A stretch of 7,613 bases of DNA from Acidobacteriota bacterium (lineage in GTDB: Bacteria; Acidobacteriota; Terriglobia; Terriglobales; Acidobacteriaceae). The stretch lies in NCBI GenBank assembly GCA_021805955.1, contig JAJZDO010000844.1, positions 1 to 7,613 of the forward strand, given 5' to 3'. Position 1 is the stretch's first letter. Every line of letters begins with the position of its first letter. The notes under the pieces were generated by a model. The model did not search any database and was not told where the DNA came from. It saw only the letters and a program-made list of their open reading frames with translations. Of the stretch, positions 4,902 to 7,613 are shown piece after piece. The position numbers and the translations under genes were made by a program.

Positions 4902-5714
4902 ATGCCGCGTTCAATCTATCGACTCCCACTCTTTTTTAGAATCGTTCTATTGAGCCTTGTCGCATACGGTCCGCTTTATGCCGCACACCTCAGCGGCTCC
5001 CAGCAGGAAGGCAATACATCCACCAGCCCTTCGCAGCAGTCCGCTCCAGCCGCGACAGATACCCTGCCGGACGATCCGGCAACCACCGCGCACATTCAGG
5101 CGCCAATCGCTCCCGACGGACCGACTGTAGTCTTCGATACATCCATGGGAAGAATGACCTGCGGGCTCTATTCCAAAGAAGCGCCAGTGGCCGTGGACAA
5201 CTTCATCGGTCTGGCGACGGGCAGCAAAGAGTTTACTGACCCGCTCAGCCACAAGAAAGTACACGGAAAATCTTTCTATAACGGCACCACATTTCACCGC
5301 GTCATTCCCGGATTTATGATCCAGGGCGGAGACCCGACTGGCACCGGAATGGGGGATGCGGGCTATTTCTTCAAAGATGAAATCGATCCAAATCTGAACT
5401 TCGATACAGCGGGCCGCCTGGCGATGGCCAACGCCGGTCCAAACACAAACGGTTCTCAGTTCTTTATCACCGTGGCGCCGCAGCCTTCTCTCAATCAGCA
5501 GTACACCATCTTTGGCCAATGCGATCCGGCCAGCGTTCTGGTCGCAGAATCGATTACACAGGTACCGCGGAATTCGCAGGATAAGCCACTCGACCCGGTC
5601 TATCTCAACAATGTCACAATTGTGCAACCAGGTCAGCCGATGCCGCCTGCTCCAGCGCCAGCGCCGCCGCAGACAGGATTAACAGCCACACCGCCGGCAT
5701 CGGTCCAGCCTTGA
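4902..5714 (+). CDS. Exported cyclophilin-type peptidyl-prolyl cis-trans isomerase (270 aa)
   Basis: Predicted periplasmic prolyl isomerase assisting folding of exported proteins. Residues 1-28 are a signal peptide (basic start, core FFRIVLLSLVAYG, then LYAA) without a lipobox. Residues 29-72 are a Ser/Thr/Gln/Pro-rich linker, 74-245 the cyclophilin domain, and from about 246 a proline/alanine-rich tail (PPAPAPAPP). The core motif FHRVIPGFMIQGGDP places R133, F138, M139 and Q141, and GSQFFIT gives F188. Two positions differ from human cyclophilin A: its W121 aligns with S196 and its H126 with Y201. Activity or substrate range may therefore be changed, and cyclosporin binding is likely poor. 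The start could be ATG 4902 or the adjacent in-frame GTG 4899; neither has a ribosome site, and the promoter at 4866-4893 suggests a leaderless mRNA. A second, cytosolic cyclophilin follows after 88 bases. Confidence 0.9.
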   Translation: MPRSIYRLPLFFRIVLLSLVAYGPLYAAHLSGSQQEGNTSTSPSQQSAPAATDTLPDDPATTAHIQAPIAPDGPTVVFDTSMGRMTCGLYSKEAPVAVDNFIGLATGSKEFTDPLSHKKVHGKSFYNGTTFHRVIPGFMIQGGDPTGTGMGDAGYFFKDEIDPNLNFDTAGRLAMANAGPNTNGSQFFITVAPQPSLNQQYTIFGQCDPASVLVAESITQVPRNSQDKPLDPVYLNNVTIVQPGQPMPPAPAPAPPQTGLTATPPASVQP

Positions 5715-5802
5715 ACTTACACACATTTGAAATCTCAACCGATTCCGATTCGCACAGAGTTGTAAAACAAGATTTCTACCTTTCAAGAGGAGTTCTCCAA
5801 CA

Positions 5803-6333
5803 ATGAGTCAAACACCCGGAACCTACGCCACCTTCCAGACATCCCAGGGCAAGATCGTATGCCGCCTGCATGAAAAAGAGGCGCCGAAAACCGTCGCGAA
5901 CTTTATCGAGCTCGCCGAAGGCAATCGCGAGTGGACGCACCCGACCAATAACAAAAAATCCAAAGACAAGTTATTCGACGGAACAATTTTTCATCGCGTA
6001 ATTCCCAAATTCATGATCCAGGGTGGAGATCCAGCTGGCACAGGTTTTGGCGGCCCCGGATATAAATTTGAAGATGAAACCAAAGGTTCGCCGCATAGTT
6101 TTAGCAAGCCTGGCCAGTTAGCGATGGCGAATTCCGGGCCCAACACCAACGGATCGCAATTCTTTATCACAGTTGCTGCAACTCCCTGGCTGACTGGGAA
6201 TCACACGATTTTCGGCGAAGTCGTTGAAGGCCAGGACATCGTGGAGAAAATTTCAGAAGTCGACCGCGATCGCTCCGATAAGCCCCGCACTCCCGTGGTC
6301 CTCGAAGCGGTCACAATTGAAAGGGTCGCGTAA
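5803..6333 (+). CDS. Cytosolic cyclophilin-type peptidyl-prolyl cis-trans isomerase (176 aa)
   Basis: Catalyses cis-trans isomerisation of peptidyl-proline bonds. There is no signal peptide, so it should act in the cytoplasm. The cyclophilin domain fills residues 8-175. Catalytic and pocket residues are intact: R65 in FHRVIP, F70, M71, Q73 in FMIQGGDP, F121 in SQFFIT, W129 in TPWL and H134 in NHTIFG. Like its neighbour it has a longer loop (about residues 40-58, with a WTHP motif and many Lys) between the first helix and the FDGTIFHRV strand than compact bacterial PpiB proteins. The start is supported by AGAGGAG (5786-5792), 10 bases upstream of the ATG. It lies 88 bases behind the exported cyclophilin with no clear terminator between them, so co-transcription is possible, but the strong ribosome site also allows independent expression. 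The two probably arose from one ancestor, with the first gaining a signal peptide and tail. Confidence 0.93.
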   Translation: MSQTPGTYATFQTSQGKIVCRLHEKEAPKTVANFIELAEGNREWTHPTNNKKSKDKLFDGTIFHRVIPKFMIQGGDPAGTGFGGPGYKFEDETKGSPHSFSKPGQLAMANSGPNTNGSQFFITVAATPWLTGNHTIFGEVVEGQDIVEKISEVDRDRSDKPRTPVVLEAVTIERVA

Positions 6334-6439
6334 CGCCGGCCATCGGTTTCGGCGTCAGCCGGTCACCGCACGGCTTGCATTCCCTGAATCTTTTCCACTG
6401 GCTACCATATCTAACCTCGATAGAAAGGATTGGGAGCAA

Positions 6440-7177
6440 ATGAGCGAAATCAAGCAAGTCGCGCTGATCACAGGCGCAAACAAAGGCATAGGATTTGAAA
6501 CCGCACGCCAGCTTGGCAAGCTTGGCATCGCTGTTGTTTTGGGTTCGCGCAATGGAAGTAAAGGCGAAGCGGCCGCAGAGAAGCTACGCGCCGAGGGCAT
6601 CGATGTACGCCCGCTGAAGCTGGATGTAACCAATGCTGGAGATCGCGCAGATGCCGTCAAGTTTCTTGAGCAGCATTTTGGCAAGCTCGATATTCTCGTG
6701 AACAACGCGGGGATTGCGTCGGAGGGCTGGACCGGCAACACTACAAGCAATACATCCGTTGAGACAATGCAGCAGATTTTTGACACCAATCTGTTTGCAC
6801 CGGTTGCATTGACGCAGGCATTGCTGCCGTTGTTACGCAAAAGTCCAGCAGCGCGCATCGTCAACCTCTCCAGCATTATGGGTTCGTTGGCCCTGCACAA
6901 CAACCCAAAATCGCCCATTTACAACATGAAACCCTTCGCCTACGACGCTTCGAAAACGGCGCTGAATGCCTTTACCATTCATCTGGCACACGAGCTGCGC
7001 GATACAACAATCAAGGTCAATTCCGCTCACCCCGGTTGGGTGAAGACGGACATGGGAACCGACGCTGCTCCCATGGATATCGTGGCGGGGGCAACTACAT
7101 CCGTTGCCTTAGCCACCTTGCCAAGCGATGGGCCGACGGGCGCATTCATTCACATGGACAAGCCACTGCCGTGGTGA
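6440..7177 (+). CDS. Short-chain dehydrogenase/reductase, carbonyl-reductase-like (245 aa)
   Basis: Classical SDR oxidoreductase with a Rossmann fold, probably NADPH-dependent and acting on a carbonyl or alcohol substrate in the cytoplasm. Cofactor motif TGANKGIG at residues 11-18, D62-V63 contacting the adenine, NNAG at 88-91, catalytic N117, S145 in NLSSIMG, and Y168/K172 in YDASK. K15 and R37 (GSRN) favour NADPH. The NKGIG variant and SSIMG segment resemble the carbonyl reductase 1/menthone reductase branch. The true substrate cannot be read from sequence. I start at ATG 6440, with AAAGGA (6424-6429) and GGGAG (6432-6436) upstream; the open frame back to 6224 runs through the end of the cyclophilin gene in another phase and carries no SDR sequence. 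It lies 106 bases after the cyclophilin, and no functional link to it is evident. Confidence 0.92.
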   Translation: MSEIKQVALITGANKGIGFETARQLGKLGIAVVLGSRNGSKGEAAAEKLRAEGIDVRPLKLDVTNAGDRADAVKFLEQHFGKLDILVNNAGIASEGWTGNTTSNTSVETMQQIFDTNLFAPVALTQALLPLLRKSPAARIVNLSSIMGSLALHNNPKSPIYNMKPFAYDASKTALNAFTIHLAHELRDTTIKVNSAHPGWVKTDMGTDAAPMDIVAGATTSVALATLPSDGPTGAFIHMDKPLPW

Positions 7178-7201
7178 AATGTGCGGCTGGACACCGCCAA
7201 C

Positions 7202-7216
7202 TGCAAGGCGCTTGCA
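7202..7216. terminator. Small hairpin between convergent genes
   Basis: TGCAAG (7202-7207) and CTTGCA (7211-7216) form a perfect 6-bp stem with a 3-base loop, 25 bases after the SDR stop codon. There is no T-run. It could mark the 3' end of the SDR transcript, but the stem is modest in GC and the call is tentative. Confidence 0.3.
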
Positions 7217-7288
7217 CCTGAGCGGACTTCGGCTGTAGCGATCCATCGCCGCCCGGTTGAAGTCTACTCATTGCTCGCGCAAATTGAA

Positions 7289-7613
7289 TTATCGCCCTGA
7301 CGCTGCAGGGCTGAATGCGTAAAGTTTATCGTTTGCGATCCCGGGACGAATCTTGCTATAACCCGAACCCCAGTACACAAAGTCGCCCATGATCGAGGGA
7401 CCGTCGATGACCGAGCCGCCCGAGGCAAAGTTCCATAATATCTTCCCAGTGTTCGTATCCAGAGCATACATCTCACCGGAATAGGAGCCTGCATACAGCA
7501 CCCCATTGGCTTCGCTGACCGAGCCTGTGTCGATGGTGCCGGGCGTGGGGTCGGCCACTTGCCATAGGATTTTCCCTGTCTTCACATCGAGCGCGCTCCA
7601 CGATCCCCACCGG
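7289..7613 (-). CDS. PQQ-repeat beta-propeller protein, C-terminal 107 residues (cut by right edge)
   Basis: The frame is open from the right edge to TAA at 7289-7291. It shows two tryptophan-docking PQQ-type repeats: WSALDVKTGKILWQ (residues 5-18 of the fragment) and YALDTNTGKILWNF (49-62), each followed by short GxxY-type strands (NGVLYAGSYSG, GDFVYWGSGY). This is the end of an eight-bladed propeller like that of quinoprotein alcohol or polyvinyl-alcohol dehydrogenases, which oxidise alcohols in the periplasm. The WGSWSALD segment before the first repeat fits the polyvinyl-alcohol-dehydrogenase type, but a BamB-like non-catalytic propeller cannot be excluded because the catalytic and PQQ-contact residues are off the edge. 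The in-frame GTG at 7583-7585 is internal, since the propeller continues upstream of it. The gene converges on the SDR, so they are separate units. Confidence 0.85.
   Translation of the reverse strand, partial: RWGSWSALDVKTGKILWQVADPTPGTIDTGSVSEANGVLYAGSYSGEMYALDTNTGKILWNFASGGSVIDGPSIMGDFVYWGSGYSKIRPGIANDKLYAFSPAASGR
7294..7311 (-). terminator. Hairpin at the end of the PQQ-repeat gene
   Basis: GCCCTG (7294-7299) pairs perfectly with CAGGGC (7306-7311) around a 6-base loop, just before the stop codon. On the minus strand an AT-rich stretch (GATAATTCAATTT) follows. Overlap with the last codons is unusual for a terminator, so this is low confidence. Confidence 0.25.

Noticed and set aside
4947..5627. 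226-codon minus-strand frame
   Set aside because: Antisense to the exported cyclophilin, whose catalytic motifs are unambiguous.
6224..6439. 72-codon upstream extension of the SDR
   Set aside because: Overlaps the end of the cytosolic cyclophilin in another phase and adds no Rossmann sequence. The TGxxxGIG motif falls at residues 11-18 from ATG 6440, as usual for the family.

Overview
The window looks like a chromosomal segment from a Gram-negative soil bacterium, most likely an Acidobacteriota member (Terriglobales/Acidobacteriaceae-like). The basis is indirect: a Bacillus-type cytochrome b558 SdhC, paired DUF4382 plus carboxypeptidase-regulatory lipoproteins, tandem cyclophilins and a PQQ-repeat dehydrogenase are a familiar mix there. 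No rRNA or marker gene confirms it. I see no tRNA, rRNA, CRISPR array, insertion sequence or phage gene.

Layout. 1-396 (minus) is the start of sdhC, cut by the left edge, with a sigma70-type promoter at 615-644 and a long leader. 397-835 is non-coding and holds two adjacent strong inverted repeats. 836-1027 (minus) encodes a 63-residue, highly charged protein of unknown function. A strong hairpin at 1066-1107 separates it from 1117-2559 (minus), a predicted lipoprotein with a DUF4382 domain and a carboxypeptidase-regulatory-like beta domain. An AT-rich spacer (2560-2941) with promoter and operator-like repeats follows. Next is a second, paralogous DUF4382 lipoprotein at 2942-4405 (minus). The two proteins share the same domain order, the same lipidation-cysteine position and ten further cysteines.

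4406-4901 is a divergent control region. On the minus side it has a Shine-Dalgarno held in a hairpin loop, a 10-bp-arm palindrome and a possible sigma54 site. On the plus side it has a sigma70-like promoter placed so that the next mRNA would be almost or fully leaderless. The plus strand then carries two cyclophilin-type prolyl isomerases, one exported (4902-5714) and one cytosolic (5803-6333), and a carbonyl-reductase-like short-chain dehydrogenase (6440-7177). The right edge cuts a convergent PQQ-repeat beta-propeller gene (7289-7613, minus).

How the parts fit. sdhC and the PQQ protein belong to respiration or periplasmic oxidation and are at the edges of other units. The central theme is the cell envelope: two secreted cysteine-rich lipoproteins, divergent from an exported prolyl isomerase. 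A functional link between them is inference only. I do not see a clearly new multi-gene system. The best leads are the unnamed cysteine-bearing C-terminal region shared by the two lipoproteins, their dissimilar and elaborate leaders, and the altered active site of the exported cyclophilin.
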